A DNA stretch of 64,000 nucleotides from Prauserella shujinwangii. GTDB taxonomy: Bacteria > Actinomycetota > Actinomycetes > Mycobacteriales > Pseudonocardiaceae. The notes beneath the pieces are model-generated. The model was not told where the DNA came from and searched no databases. It worked only from the letters and a program-made list of their open reading frames with translations. The stretch's first letter is position 1; each line of letters opens with the position of its first letter. A program made the position numbers and the translations under genes. Location: NCBI RefSeq assembly GCF_003001955.1, contig NZ_PVNH01000010.1, positions 1 to 64,000 on the forward strand, given 5' to 3'. Positions 1 to 7,735 of the stretch are shown piece by piece.

Positions 1-600
1 GTCGAGTTCGAAGCTGCCGCGCACACCCCCGTCCCGGCGGGCGGCCAGGTGGAGTGCCCGCCGGGGCTGGGCGAGGTCTGCCTCGCGGGGCGCGGCGCCG
101 TCGGGGTCGAGCCGGTCCCGGATCTCCCGCCCCAGTTTGGTCAGCAGCCGGGGCTCGGTCGACCGCGCCGCCTCGCACAGGATCTCCTCGGCCACCGCAC
201 GGTCCTCGCCAGTGGCCGTCCGGGGCAGCTCGGTCACCGCGGTACGGACCGCTTCCACATGCTCGGGCCCGATCTCGCCCTCCGCCAGCGCCGCGGCGAC
301 CCGCGGCAGCTCGGCGGCCACCACCGCACCGGACGGCGTCACCGACGGATGCAGCACCCGCGCCTGCGCGGCAATCCGCCGCGCCTGCCCGGACCCGATC
401 CCGAACAGGTCCCGGACCAGCCCCGCCAGCGACCCGTAGCCCGCCGCGACCTCCAGCCCCCGCTGTTCCACCTCCGCCAGCAACGCCAGCTCCCGCGCGT
501 AGTCCGCCCGCCGCCGCGCCTCCACCTCCCGCACCGCGGCCAGCAACTCCGCATCCCCCAGCGAGGTGGGTGCGACATCGGGCGGCACGGTCTCGATCAC
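1..600 (-). CDS. DUF222 / 13E12-repeat HNH endonuclease family protein, N-terminal part (cut by window edge)
   Basis: The reading frame is open from a GTG at 600-598 to the left window edge (200 codons seen). The visible part is the Ala/Arg/Glu-rich helical DUF222 region of the 13E12 repeat family: it opens VIETVPPDVAP and continues with short blocks such as LLAEVEQRG, GYGSLAGLVRD and ARRIAAQARVLHP. Family members usually carry a C-terminal HNH nuclease domain, which would lie beyond the edge. A TACACT -10 box at 612-607 puts the predicted transcript start at the GTG itself, so the mRNA is probably leaderless. A LexA-type box lies just upstream. In mycobacteria several 13E12 genes belong to the SOS regulon (family knowledge). 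Nuclease activity is not shown here. Confidence 0.8.
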   Translation of the reverse strand, partial: MIETVPPDVAPTSLGDAELLAAVREVEARRRADYARELALLAEVEQRGLEVAAGYGSLAGLVRDLFGIGSGQARRIAAQARVLHPSVTPSGAVVAAELPRVAAALAEGEIGPEHVEAVRTAVTELPRTATGEDRAVAEEILCEAARSTEPRLLTKLGREIRDRLDPDGAAPREADLAQPRRALHLAARRDGGVRGSFELD

Positions 601-606
601 CAGTTC

Positions 607-637
607 AGTGTAGCATGATACTCGAACACCTGTTCGA
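607..637 (-). promoter_or_regulatory. SOS (LexA) box and leaderless promoter of the DUF222 gene
   Basis: TCGAACACCTGTTCGA at 622-637 matches the actinobacterial LexA consensus TCGAAC-N4-GTTCGA with perfect arms. On the minus strand it is followed by a TACACT -10 at 612-607, seven bases before the GTG start. Bound LexA would cover the -35 region. Confidence 0.75.
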
Positions 638-885
638 CTCGTCATCCGGACGAGTGTCACCGACCAGGAGGGTGTGCCAATCGACCGACCTCACCGCGGC
701 GCGGCCACGCGTACGGACGGACCGGACACGTGGAACTGCCCAGGTGTCCGCCCCGCTCGCGGGAGGCCTCGTACCCGACACTCTGGCCGCGCTGACTCGC
801 CGCGCCCAGCCGCCGACCCCGGCCCCGGTCGCGAGCACGGCGAGCGGCAGTATCGCACCGCGACCGCCGGGCCCACCGCTCGCCG
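638..885. other. Intergenic, no supported gene
   Basis: 248 bases between the divergent DUF222 promoter and the deacetylase stop. Open frames here have no family resemblance and no ribosome binding site. No strong hairpin was seen. Confidence 0.5.
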
Positions 886-1761
886 TCACCGCTGCCGGAC
901 GGTGCGCAGGTAGTGCTCGGCGATGTCGTCACTGGTGGTCACCCAGGCATCCGGCTGTGCGGCGAGGTACTCGAGTGCCTGATCGAGGTACTTGGCCCGG
1001 AAGGCCTGGCCGATGACGAACGGATGCAGGGCCAGTGCCATGACGCGGCCGCCGTGCGCGGAGTCGGCCCGCAGCTGCTCGTACTGGTCGCGCACCATCC
1101 GGACGAACTCGGGCCCGGTGATGCCCCTGCTGAACAGCAGCAGGTCGTTGAGCTCCACCGTGTACGGGACGCTGAGCATGCCGGGCACGGTGAGCCGGTA
1201 GGGTTGGTCGTCGTTGGTCCAGTCCAGGACGTAGTCAAGCCCGAGTTCGGCGAGCAGGGCCGGGGTGTCGAAGGTCTCCGTCAGGCCCGGTCCCATCCAG
1301 CCGCGCGGCGGCCTGCCGGTGGCCGCGGCGATGGTGTCGACGATGTCGGTGAGTTCGCGGCGTTCCTCGTCCCGGGTCAGGCCGGTGTGCAGGACCGAGT
1401 TGGTCCGCCCGTGCGCGAGCCAGGCCCAGTTCCGGTCGAGGCCGGCCTTGACGATCTGCGGGTAGTGTTCGGCGGCGGCCGAGTTCACCAGCGCGCTCGC
1501 GCGGAAGCCGTGCCGGTCCAGGCTCTCGATGGTGCGCCAGATGCCCACCCGCACCCCGTAGTCGCGCCAGCCGAAGTTGAGCGCGTCGGGGACGAGGTCG
1601 GCCGTCCCCGGCCAGATGCTCGTGGAGGGGCGGTCGGGGAGAAAGTACTCGATGTTGAGACCGAGGTAGACGGCCACCCTGGCGTCGCCGGGCCAGTGCA
1701 GCGCGGGCCGTTCGGTGATGGGGCTGTAGTCGAAGAGCGGGTTCTCCGCGGTGTTCGTCAT
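886..1761 (-). CDS. Polysaccharide deacetylase family protein (NodB-like/PuuE-like)
   Basis: A 291-residue cytosolic protein with no signal peptide. It has the NodB-type layout: early strand VAVYLGLNIEYF, the block GFRASALVNSAAAEHYP, then TGRPPRGWMGPGLTE, and a late LALHPFVIGQ containing the His of the final metal/catalytic block. This resembles the PuuE/allantoinase-like subgroup of CE4 deacetylases, which cut C-N bonds in small amides or deacetylate sugars; the substrate cannot be read. The chosen ATG at 1761 gives MTNTAENPLFDYSP; an in-frame GTG at 1770 is an alternative. The gene is divergent from merR and shares its operator, so the MerR protein probably controls it. Confidence 0.75.
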   Translation of the reverse strand: MTNTAENPLFDYSPITERPALHWPGDARVAVYLGLNIEYFLPDRPSTSIWPGTADLVPDALNFGWRDYGVRVGIWRTIESLDRHGFRASALVNSAAAEHYPQIVKAGLDRNWAWLAHGRTNSVLHTGLTRDEERRELTDIVDTIAAATGRPPRGWMGPGLTETFDTPALLAELGLDYVLDWTNDDQPYRLTVPGMLSVPYTVELNDLLLFSRGITGPEFVRMVRDQYEQLRADSAHGGRVMALALHPFVIGQAFRAKYLDQALEYLAAQPDAWVTTSDDIAEHYLRTVRQR

Positions 1762-1771
1762 GCCGTCCACG

Positions 1772-1800
1772 ATAGAATCTGACATTGATGTCAGGTTCAA
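1772..1800 (-). promoter_or_regulatory. MerR-type operator inside the deacetylase promoter
   Basis: The perfect inverted repeat CTGACATTGATGTCAG (1779-1794) fills the spacer between a minus-strand -35 TTGAAC (1800-1795) and a -10-like TTCTAT (1777-1772). A palindrome between -35 and -10 is the hallmark of MerR-activated promoters, and merR starts 33 bases away on the other strand. Confidence 0.65.
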
Positions 1801-1826
1801 CCTCGCGACGGGACCGGAGGCATGCC

Positions 1827-2195
1827 ATGCGGATCGGCGAGCTTGCCCTGCGCACGGGCGTCAGTGAGCGGTCGCTGCGCTACTACGAGCAGCAGGGGCT
1901 GCTCGCAGCCGAGCGCACGGCCGGTGGGCACCGCGAATACCCCGAGGCGGCTGTCGACCGGGTGATCCGTATCCAGGAACTGTTCGCGGCGGGTTTGCGC
2001 AGCAAGACCATCGCGCGGCTGCTGCCCTGCCTGCGCGACACCGACGGCGGTCCTTCCGAGATCGCCACGCCGAAGCTGGTCGACGACCTGGTCGCCGAAC
2101 GCGACCGGATCGACCGCATGATCATCGAGCTCACCAGCTCCCGCGAGGTGCTCGACGAGGTGATCGACGCGGCCTCGCGGCGCACCGGGTCCTGA
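1827..2195 (+). CDS. MerR family transcriptional regulator
   Basis: A 122-residue regulator. The winged helix occupies about residues 1-70 (MRIGELALRTGVSERSLRYY, then GLLAAERTAGGHREY) and is followed by a long dimerisation helix (KLVDDLVAERDRIDRMI). There is no recognisable C-terminal ligand domain and no Cys cluster, so a metal sensor is unlikely; it resembles the short single-domain MerR group. The start at 1827 is set by GGAGG at 1816-1820, six bases upstream. It is divergently paired with the deacetylase across the palindromic operator, which suggests autoregulation and control of that gene. Confidence 0.88.
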   Translation: MRIGELALRTGVSERSLRYYEQQGLLAAERTAGGHREYPEAAVDRVIRIQELFAAGLRSKTIARLLPCLRDTDGGPSEIATPKLVDDLVAERDRIDRMIIELTSSREVLDEVIDAASRRTGS

Positions 2196-2326
2196 CCCGG
2201 GAAATCGTTCGAAACAATTTCGGCTGAATGCCCGGGAAATCGGATAATTGACCGGCAAAACCATTCCGCAGTACGGTCGGAAAACCAACCTGGTTTCGAA
2301 AACTTTCGAATTCTTGGGGGTCGTTG
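2196..2326 (+). promoter_or_regulatory. AT-richer promoter region of the SGNH hydrolase
   Basis: The DNA is visibly richer in A/T than its surroundings, with several TTCGAA-like and GGAAAATC-like tracts. It ends in the GGGGG ribosome site at 2316-2320. No known operator was recognised. Confidence 0.4.
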
Positions 2327-3646
2327 ATGTCGACCGGAAGACGATTTCCCGGGCTGCTCGCCCTGGGTGCGCTCGTCGCGGCGGCGGTGCTGGGCGCGCA
2401 GGCGACCGCGCTGTCCGTCCGTGACTCGGGCACGGCAGGGCAGGAGACCGCCGCCGCCCCGGAGCGCGGACACTGGGTGCACACCTGGGTCGCGATGCCG
2501 CAGCTGACCGAGCCGCACAACATGCCGCCCGATCCGTTCACGGGGGACGACGTCGTCCTGGCGGACACGACGCTGCGGCAGACCGTCCGGGTCACGGTCG
2601 GCGCGCGGCAGCTGCGGCTGCGGTTCTCCAACGCCTTCGGCGGCGCCGCGCTGCCGATCACGGCGGTCAGTGTGGCCCTCCCGGCGGGCGGCGAGGCCGG
2701 GGCCGGCGCGATCCAGCCGGGAACCGCGCGCCCGGTGACGTTCAACGGCAAGGCCGGTGCGGAGATCCCCGTCGGGGCGCAGCTGGTCTCCGACCCGTTG
2801 CCGTTCCCGGTCGCGGCGGGCACGAACCTCTCGGTCACCACCTACCTGGCGGACGGGCAGGCCTCCACCGACATCACGTCCCACCCCGGCTCCAGGACGA
2901 CCTCGCACCTGCTGGCGGGCAACCACGTCACCGACGCCGACCTGCCCGGCGCCACGCCCACGAACCACTGGTACTTCCTCAGCGGCGTCGAGGTGTGGAC
3001 GGGCCGCGACGTGACCGGGACCGTGATCGTGGGCGACTCGCTGACCGACGGCCGGGGCTCCACGACCAACGGCAACGACCGCTGGCCCGACCAGCTCTTC
3101 GACCGCCTGCAAGCCGACCGCCGGACGAGCGACGCCGCGATCCTCAACCAGGCCGCCGGGGGCAACCGGGTGCTGCGGGACGGGCTCGGCCCGAACGTCC
3201 TCGCCCGGCTCGACCGCGACGTGCTCGCCGTCAGCGGCGCGCGGTCGCTGATCGTGTTCGAGGGGGTCAACGACATCGGCACGGCCGAGCCCACCGAGGC
3301 GGCACAGAAGGAGATCGCCGACGACCTGATCGCCGCCTACGAGCAGATCATCGACCGCGCCCACGCGCAGGGCATCCGGGTCTACGGCGCGACACTCCTG
3401 CCGTTCGGGGGCAATGCCTCCTACGACGACCCGGACGGTCACCGGAAGTTCGCCCGGCAGGCCGTCAACCGCTGGATCCGGACGAGCCACCGGTTCGACG
3501 CCGTGCTCGACTTCGACGCCGCCGTGCGCGACCCGGCCCGCCCCGAACGACTGCTGCCCGCCGCCGACGAGGGCGACCATCTGCACCTCAACCCCACGGG
3601 ATACCGGATGCTCGCCGACGCGGTGCCCGCCCGGCTGTTCCGCTGA
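2327..3646 (+). CDS. Secreted SGNH/GDSL-family hydrolase
   Basis: A 439-residue protein with an N-terminal hydrophobic export segment (about residues 7-30, FPGLLALGALVAAAVLGAQA). A beta-rich domain comes first, then an SGNH hydrolase domain. All four blocks are visible: GDSLTDG with nucleophile Ser about 238, the block II Gly in NQAAGGNRV, GVNDIG (block III Asn), and DHLHLNPTGY (block V Asp/His). This matches secreted actinobacterial GDSL lipases/esterases; the ester substrate is unknown. The ATG at 2327 sits six bases after GGGGG; the TTG just before it is less likely. Two strong hairpins follow the stop. Confidence 0.9.
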   Translation: MSTGRRFPGLLALGALVAAAVLGAQATALSVRDSGTAGQETAAAPERGHWVHTWVAMPQLTEPHNMPPDPFTGDDVVLADTTLRQTVRVTVGARQLRLRFSNAFGGAALPITAVSVALPAGGEAGAGAIQPGTARPVTFNGKAGAEIPVGAQLVSDPLPFPVAAGTNLSVTTYLADGQASTDITSHPGSRTTSHLLAGNHVTDADLPGATPTNHWYFLSGVEVWTGRDVTGTVIVGDSLTDGRGSTTNGNDRWPDQLFDRLQADRRTSDAAILNQAAGGNRVLRDGLGPNVLARLDRDVLAVSGARSLIVFEGVNDIGTAEPTEAAQKEIADDLIAAYEQIIDRAHAQGIRVYGATLLPFGGNASYDDPDGHRKFARQAVNRWIRTSHRFDAVLDFDAAVRDPARPERLLPAADEGDHLHLNPTGYRMLADAVPARLFR

Positions 3647-3649
3647 CCC

Positions 3650-3727
3650 GGTCTCCTGGTCCGGTCCCGGACCAGGAGACCGACGACGGTGCCGTGCCGG
3701 GCAGTTCCCCACCCGGCGCGGCACCGT
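3650..3727 (+). terminator. Two tandem intrinsic-terminator hairpins
   Basis: The first hairpin is 3650-3681: 14-bp perfect arms starting GGTCTCCTGG around a GTCC loop. The second is 3686-3727: 16-bp arms with one G-T type mismatch around a 10-base loop. Neither has a T-run, as is usual in actinobacteria. They follow the SGNH hydrolase stop directly. Confidence 0.8.
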
Positions 3728-3877
3728 GTCCGACCGGACGAGACGGGACGTGTGGCCGATCCGGTGTGGACACTCGGAAGGCACGGTCGCCGCCGTCGCC
3801 CGATCGGGTCCGCCCGCCTGCGCCGGTCCGCCGCCGGAACTAGGGTGATGGTGCCTGGGGGTGGAAGGGAACCGAGC

Positions 3878-4174
3878 ATGACCACCGCACACGTCCAGCA
3901 CACCGGCCACACGCACGTCCACGGTGACGGCTGCGGGCACGTCGCCATCCCGCACGGCGACCACGTCGACTACGTGCACGACGGCCACCTGCACGTCAGC
4001 CATGACGGCCACTACGACGAATGCGAGCCGTCCGGCCACTCCGCGCACGACGGGCACGATCACGCGCACGGCGACGGCTGCGGGCACGTCGCGGTGCCGC
4101 ACGGCGACCACGTGGACTACCTGCACGACGGTCACCGGCACGCGGTCCACGGCGACCACTACGACGAACACTGA
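3878..4174 (+). CDS. Histidine-rich putative metal-binding protein
   Basis: A 98-residue protein, about one third His/Asp/Gly. It is built from two tandem copies of a unit containing HGDGCGHVA, PHGDHVDY and HDGHxH, about 45 residues apart, and each copy has one Cys in DGCGH. Such sequences bind Zn, Ni or Co ions; related small His-rich proteins are common next to metal genes in actinobacteria (family knowledge). The start ATG at 3878 follows GGAAGGGA at 3863-3870, and TAGGGT at 3842-3847 is a plausible -10. No Zur box was recognised. A storage or buffering role is inference. Confidence 0.75.
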   Translation: MTTAHVQHTGHTHVHGDGCGHVAIPHGDHVDYVHDGHLHVSHDGHYDECEPSGHSAHDGHDHAHGDGCGHVAVPHGDHVDYLHDGHRHAVHGDHYDEH

Positions 4175-4230
4175 CGGCGCCGCGCCCGGTCGTGCCCGTA
4201 CCGGAGCCGAGCGGTCGCTAGGCTGCCCCC

Positions 4231-4797
4231 GTGGACCTGTTCAGCGCGGCGACCCTGCACATCGAGCACCCCGGCGGTTTCCGGAACGCGCTGTGGCGCA
4301 CGGAGTACCGGGTGGACGTGTACGACGAGCACGGCACCCCGCTGGCCGTGGTGCGGGAGCGGGAAGGGCCCGGCGCGCTGAAGCTGGTCCGCGCCACCGG
4401 GTTCTCCGGGCACACCCCGTTCGACCTGCGGGTCACCCTGCCGGACGGCCGGGACACGCTCGGCATCGAGAAGGGGTTCTCCGCACGTTCCACGCGAGTG
4501 GCCGTCACCGACGGGGCCGGGAAGCCGCTGGGATCGTTGCACGCGCGCGGCCCCCGGGACATCGCGGTCTCCGATGTGGACGGCCGGGAACTGGGCACCC
4601 TGAGCGAGCTCGCCGCGTTCCAGGCCGGGGCGCTTTCCAGGCGCGACGGCCGCAGGGTTCGCCGGGACCTGCTCCGGCTGCATCGCGAGCTCGCCGCACC
4701 CGCGCGGCAGTTGGCGATCGCGGCGGCCGTGGCGTTCGACATCGTGCACAACAAGGGAACGACCAAGCCGTCCGGGTGGTCCTGGCCAGCCGGGTGA
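4231..4797 (+). CDS. LURP-one/scramblase-like beta-barrel family protein
   Basis: A 188-residue soluble protein. It has the repeating strand pattern of the tubby/LURP-one/phospholipid scramblase-related fold: YRVDVYDEHGTPLAVV, then GFSARSTRVAVTDGAGKPLG, then DIAVSDVDGRELGTL. A helical C-terminus ends AIAAAVAFDIVHN. The function of bacterial members is unknown. The GTG start is exactly seven bases after a TAGGCT -10 box (4219-4224), so the mRNA is predicted to be leaderless. The assignment rests on fold-like pattern and length, so a different beta-rich family is possible. Confidence 0.6.
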   Translation: MDLFSAATLHIEHPGGFRNALWRTEYRVDVYDEHGTPLAVVREREGPGALKLVRATGFSGHTPFDLRVTLPDGRDTLGIEKGFSARSTRVAVTDGAGKPLGSLHARGPRDIAVSDVDGRELGTLSELAAFQAGALSRRDGRRVRRDLLRLHRELAAPARQLAIAAAVAFDIVHNKGTTKPSGWSWPAG

Positions 4798-4800
4798 CCG

Positions 4801-4846
4801 CTCGTGAGTGTTCTCCGTGGTTCTAACCACGTTCTTCACTCACGAG
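4801..4846. terminator. Bidirectional nested-palindrome terminator (copy 1 of a dispersed repeat)
   Basis: Outer arms CTCGTGAGTG (4801-4810) and CACTCACGAG (4837-4846) enclose an inner CGTGGTT/AACCACG stem (4816-4822, 4825-4831). It sits between the convergent 4797 and 4860 gene ends. A second copy with the same outer and inner arms is at 58293-58342. Confidence 0.8.
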
Positions 4847-4859
4847 CCGCAGTCGGCCC

Positions 4860-5273
4860 TCACCATCCCCGGCGCAGGATCGAGCCGCCTTCCTCGTCGT
4901 CGTCCGGCCGATCGGCGCCGATGATCTCCTCGGGATCGTGCCCTTCGCGGATCTCCTGGTGGGCACGGGCCAGTTCGGGCAGTGACGCCGCCATCGCCGC
5001 CTGGACGCCCTCGTCGTCGAGCGCGCGGCCGGACGCGATGTCGGCCCAGGACAGCTCTCCGGCCTTGACCCGCGCGACGAGCTCCTTGAGCTCCCGCGGG
5101 GCGCGGGGGCTCTCCGCGTGCCGTTCGATCGCGGCCAGGTCCTGCTCGGAAAGGCCGGGCGCGCGCGACTCCACCCGGCTCGCCTCGGCGGCCGCCTGGT
5201 CGACACCGGCCAGCCGGGAGTCGACCTCGGCGACGAGCTCGTCCAGCCTGGCCCGGTCGTAGGGAAAGGTCAC
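4860..5273 (-). CDS. Uncharacterised protein of a type VII secretion operon
   Basis: A 137-residue, highly acidic, helical protein with no signal peptide or membrane segment. The N-terminus DRARLDELVAEVDSRLAGVD looks like a coiled helix. The middle holds the motif LSWADIASG, and the tail is DRPDDDEEGGSILRRGW. It starts at a GTG (5273) overlapping the TGA of the WXG gene by 4 bases, with GGAGGTG upstream, so it is translationally coupled. It has no recognised domain. Its place as third gene after an EspC-like and a WXG100-like protein suggests a chaperone or accessory to their export. Confidence 0.65.
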   Translation of the reverse strand: MTFPYDRARLDELVAEVDSRLAGVDQAAAEASRVESRAPGLSEQDLAAIERHAESPRAPRELKELVARVKAGELSWADIASGRALDDEGVQAAMAASLPELARAHQEIREGHDPEEIIGADRPDDDEEGGSILRRGW

Positions 5274-6160
5274 TGTCCACCTCCGGTGTTGCCGCCGGTG
5301 CCCGGCGCGGGCGACGGCGAGGACGGCGCCGAGTAGCGGCCACCGGCGGCGCCCGCGCTCTTGTGCAGACCGTAGCCGCCCAGCGCGGTCCCGAGCGCCC
5401 CGGACTTGGCCGCCTTGGCCCCGTCGGAGTACTTCTCCTTGCCGTCCTGGTAGGAGTCGAGGACATCGAGCGCGTCGTTGACGTCGCGGATGTCCTTGAT
5501 CTTCATCAGCGCGGTGCCCATGGCCATGATGCCGTCGACCATGCCCTGCACGCCCTCGATGAGGGTCTGGATCGAGATGATGATCTTGCGGATCGCGTCG
5601 ACGATCTGGACCGCGTCGTAGACCATCCACACCGCCTTGCCCCAGCCCACCACGGGGATCCAGGCGGTCATCGCGGCCTCCATGAGCTTGGTGACCAGCT
5701 TGTCGAGCAGGGCGAGGGCCACGCTCGTCGCGGTGCGGCACGTGTTGGCCATGCTCTTGAACTTGTCGCCGATGATCCGGGCCACCTGCGAGTCGGCCTC
5801 GACGGCGACGGCCCACATGGTGTCCATCCGCCGGGCGAAGCTGTCCGCCGCGTCGCCCTGCCAGTGGTTGCCGAGCTGGTCGACGCCCGCGTCGAGGTTG
5901 TGCCGTACCGAGTCCAGCGCCTTGGAAACCTGGTTCCAGGCGTGGGCGTTCGCGTCGATCTTCTCGAAGTCGCCGAGCAGCGGGTTGATCAGCGCCTCGA
6001 CCAGGTTCTCGCCGGTGACCTTCTCGTAGATCCAGTTGACGCCCTGGATCTTCCAGCCCGCCTTCTCGATGAGCTCCTTGGTGCTCTGCCTGCCGGGGCG
6101 GTCCCCGGCTCCGGCGGCGAGCACCGCCGCCGGGTCCTCGACATCGGCGTAGGCGGTCAC
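5270..6160 (-). CDS. WXG100-type (ESX) secretion target with helical C-terminal region
   Basis: A 296-residue protein. The first ~150 residues form a WXG100-like helical hairpin with the turn NHWQGDAADSF (W-x-G motif), as in ESX/EsxA-type substrates. A hydrophobic stretch follows (WIPVVGWGKAVWMVYDAVQI, then AMGTALMKIKD) and a Gly/Ser/Pro-rich tail. The GTG start at 6160 overlaps the previous stop by 4 bases (GTGA), and the stop overlaps the next start, giving a tightly coupled operon. No EccC ATPase or other ESX core gene is in the window, so export must use a machine encoded elsewhere. Confidence 0.8.
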   Translation of the reverse strand: MTAYADVEDPAAVLAAGAGDRPGRQSTKELIEKAGWKIQGVNWIYEKVTGENLVEALINPLLGDFEKIDANAHAWNQVSKALDSVRHNLDAGVDQLGNHWQGDAADSFARRMDTMWAVAVEADSQVARIIGDKFKSMANTCRTATSVALALLDKLVTKLMEAAMTAWIPVVGWGKAVWMVYDAVQIVDAIRKIIISIQTLIEGVQGMVDGIMAMGTALMKIKDIRDVNDALDVLDSYQDGKEKYSDGAKAAKSGALGTALGGYGLHKSAGAAGGRYSAPSSPSPAPGTGGNTGGGQ

Positions 6161-6510
6161 TCGGCACCTCCCCGTACCGGAGCGCCGGGCACCGTGTTGA
6201 GGCCCTGCTCGATCAGGTCGAGCGTCTCCCGGTTGCCCTGGTCCATCTTGATGTAGGCGTCCGCGGCCCGCTCCAGGCCCGCGGCGTCCTTCAGCATCAT
6301 CTGGTTCGCGAAGTCCAGGGTCCGGCCGTAGAGGCCTGCGACCCCGTCGACCACGGGGATCAGCAGTGACAGCAACCCCGTGAACCCCGAGGTGTCGCCC
6401 CCCTTGGTGACCGCATGCTCCTTGATGGTCAGAAAGTGCCCCGCATTGCGTTTCATCAGCTCCGCGTAGCCGTCGAGCTCCGCGGGCTCGACTTTGAACG
6501 CCCCAGCCAC
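6157..6510 (-). CDS. EspC-like / ESX-associated small helical protein
   Basis: A 117-residue helical protein beginning VAGAFKVEPAELDGYAEL. The length, the start VEPAELxGYA and the second helix RAADAYIKMDQGN fit the EspC/type VII excreted-factor family that partners with larger WXG substrates. The GTG at 6510 is preceded by GGAGGTGG. It is the first gene of a three-gene overlapping operon. No promoter was clearly identified in 6511-6632. Confidence 0.7.
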   Translation of the reverse strand: MAGAFKVEPAELDGYAELMKRNAGHFLTIKEHAVTKGGDTSGFTGLLSLLIPVVDGVAGLYGRTLDFANQMMLKDAAGLERAADAYIKMDQGNRETLDLIEQGLNTVPGAPVRGGAE

Positions 6511-6632
6511 GTGTCCACCTCCGCTGCTCTGGAATCGCCAGGTGTGACGTGCTCCACGAGCCGCGGGTTCCGCCCAGTGTTCCCACAGGTGGCACACAGG
6601 CCGGACTCAGGAACAGGCTCCAAGCTGGATCC

Positions 6633-7562
6633 ATGCGAAAGCCTGAACCGACCTACGAGGGCCGGCCACTGGCCCGCCCGCAGGACGACGTCGTCGACCA
6701 GGGGCTGGGCTTCGACCTGGCCACCCTGCTGAGCCGCCGTCGCGCGTTGCGCTTTCTCGGCCTCGGCGCCGCGGGTGTGGCGCTGACCGCCTGCGGCACC
6801 GGCTCCGGCGGCTCCTCCAGCCCCACCACCACGACCCCCACCGCGACCACCGCCACGTCGCCTGGCTCCCTGGCGGAGATCCCGGAGGAGACCGCGGGAC
6901 CGTACCCCGGGGACGGCTCGAACGGGCCCGACGTGCTGGAACGGAGCGGGATCGTGCGCAGCGACATCCGGTCCAGCTTCGGTGAGGCCGACGGCACCGC
7001 GGAAGGCGTGCCGATGACGCTGGAGCTGGTGATCTCGGACCTCGCCCACGGCGGGGTGCCGTTCGAGGGCGTGGCCGTGTACGTCTGGCACTGTGATCGC
7101 TCCGGCGGGTACTCCCTGTACTCCGCGGGAGTGGAGGACCAGAACTACCTGCGGGGTGTGCAGGTCGCCGACGCGGCCGGCCGCGTGCGCTTCACCAGCG
7201 TCTTCCCCGCCTGCTACGCCGGTCGCTGGCCACACGTCCACTTCGAGGTGTACCCCGGCCAGGACAGCATCACCGACGCCGGCGACGTGATCGCCACCTC
7301 GCAGGTCGCCCTGCCGAAGAACGTCTGCGACGCGGTCTACGCCGAGCGCGGCTACGAGCGGTCCGTCACGAACCTCGCCCAGCTCAGCCTGCGGAGCGAC
7401 ACCGTGTTCGGCGACGACGGCGGCGCCTCACAGCTGGCGACCGTCACCGGTGACGTCCGGAACGGCTACACCGCGACCCTCGGGGTCGGAGTGGACACGT
7501 CGACCGAAGCGGGTGGTGGCGGTCAGCCCGGTGGGCCCGGCGGTACGCCGCCGTCCCGCTGA
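6633..7562 (+). CDS. Exported intradiol dioxygenase-like lipoprotein
   Basis: A 309-residue protein. Its N-terminus has SRRRALRFLG (Tat-like twin Arg) followed by GVALTACG, a lipobox with Cys, then a Ser/Thr-rich linker. The C-terminal domain is the intradiol ring-cleavage dioxygenase/protocatechuate 3,4-dioxygenase beta-sandwich: VYVWHCDRSGGYSLYS, LRGVQVADAAGRVRFTSVFP and RWPHVHFEVY hold the expected Tyr and His-x-His iron ligands. Secreted members of this family occur in many actinobacteria; whether they cleave catechols outside the cell is unclear. The ATG at 6633 is preferred to an upstream one because it begins just before the Tat motif. Confidence 0.85.
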   Translation: MRKPEPTYEGRPLARPQDDVVDQGLGFDLATLLSRRRALRFLGLGAAGVALTACGTGSGGSSSPTTTTPTATTATSPGSLAEIPEETAGPYPGDGSNGPDVLERSGIVRSDIRSSFGEADGTAEGVPMTLELVISDLAHGGVPFEGVAVYVWHCDRSGGYSLYSAGVEDQNYLRGVQVADAAGRVRFTSVFPACYAGRWPHVHFEVYPGQDSITDAGDVIATSQVALPKNVCDAVYAERGYERSVTNLAQLSLRSDTVFGDDGGASQLATVTGDVRNGYTATLGVGVDTSTEAGGGGQPGGPGGTPPSR

Positions 7563-7571
7563 CGCGTCTGC

Positions 7572-7735
7572 TACGCTCTGGCCCGTGCAGGCGCCCCTGA
7601 CGTCCCAGCGAGACATAGTAGTGAGGCGCGTCGGCTGAACCCAGGTCGCCGGCGCGCAGCGCTGCCGACCGCGGACAGCGGACTCCACTCGGGACCTGGC
7701 CCGGATCCTGTCGATTCCCGAGCCGGAGACCCGCC
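7572..7735 (+). promoter_or_regulatory. Promoter and structured leader of the ACT-domain gene
   Basis: A TACGCT -10 box at 7572-7577 is followed after seven bases by a GTG that opens an 18-codon frame including the stop (7585-7638). The remaining leader can fold: CCAGGTC at 7641-7647 pairs with GACCTGG at 7693-7699, with GC-rich hairpins between. This is compatible with an attenuator, but no terminator/antiterminator pair was proven. Confidence 0.45.
7585..7638 (+). CDS. Possible leaderless leader peptide (17 aa)
   Basis: The frame VQAPLTSQRDIVVRRVG starts at the predicted transcript start and ends 97 bases before the ACT-domain start. It contains an Ile-Val-Val run. That could suit branched-chain amino acid control, since ACT domains often regulate such enzymes, but the run is short and this may be chance. 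Confidence 0.35.
   Translation: MQAPLTSQRDIVVRRVG

Noticed and set aside
1883-4171. A 762-codon open frame on the minus strand
   Set aside because: It runs antisense through MerR, the SGNH hydrolase and the His-rich gene, has no family motifs, and its composition is that of a third-codon-GC shadow.
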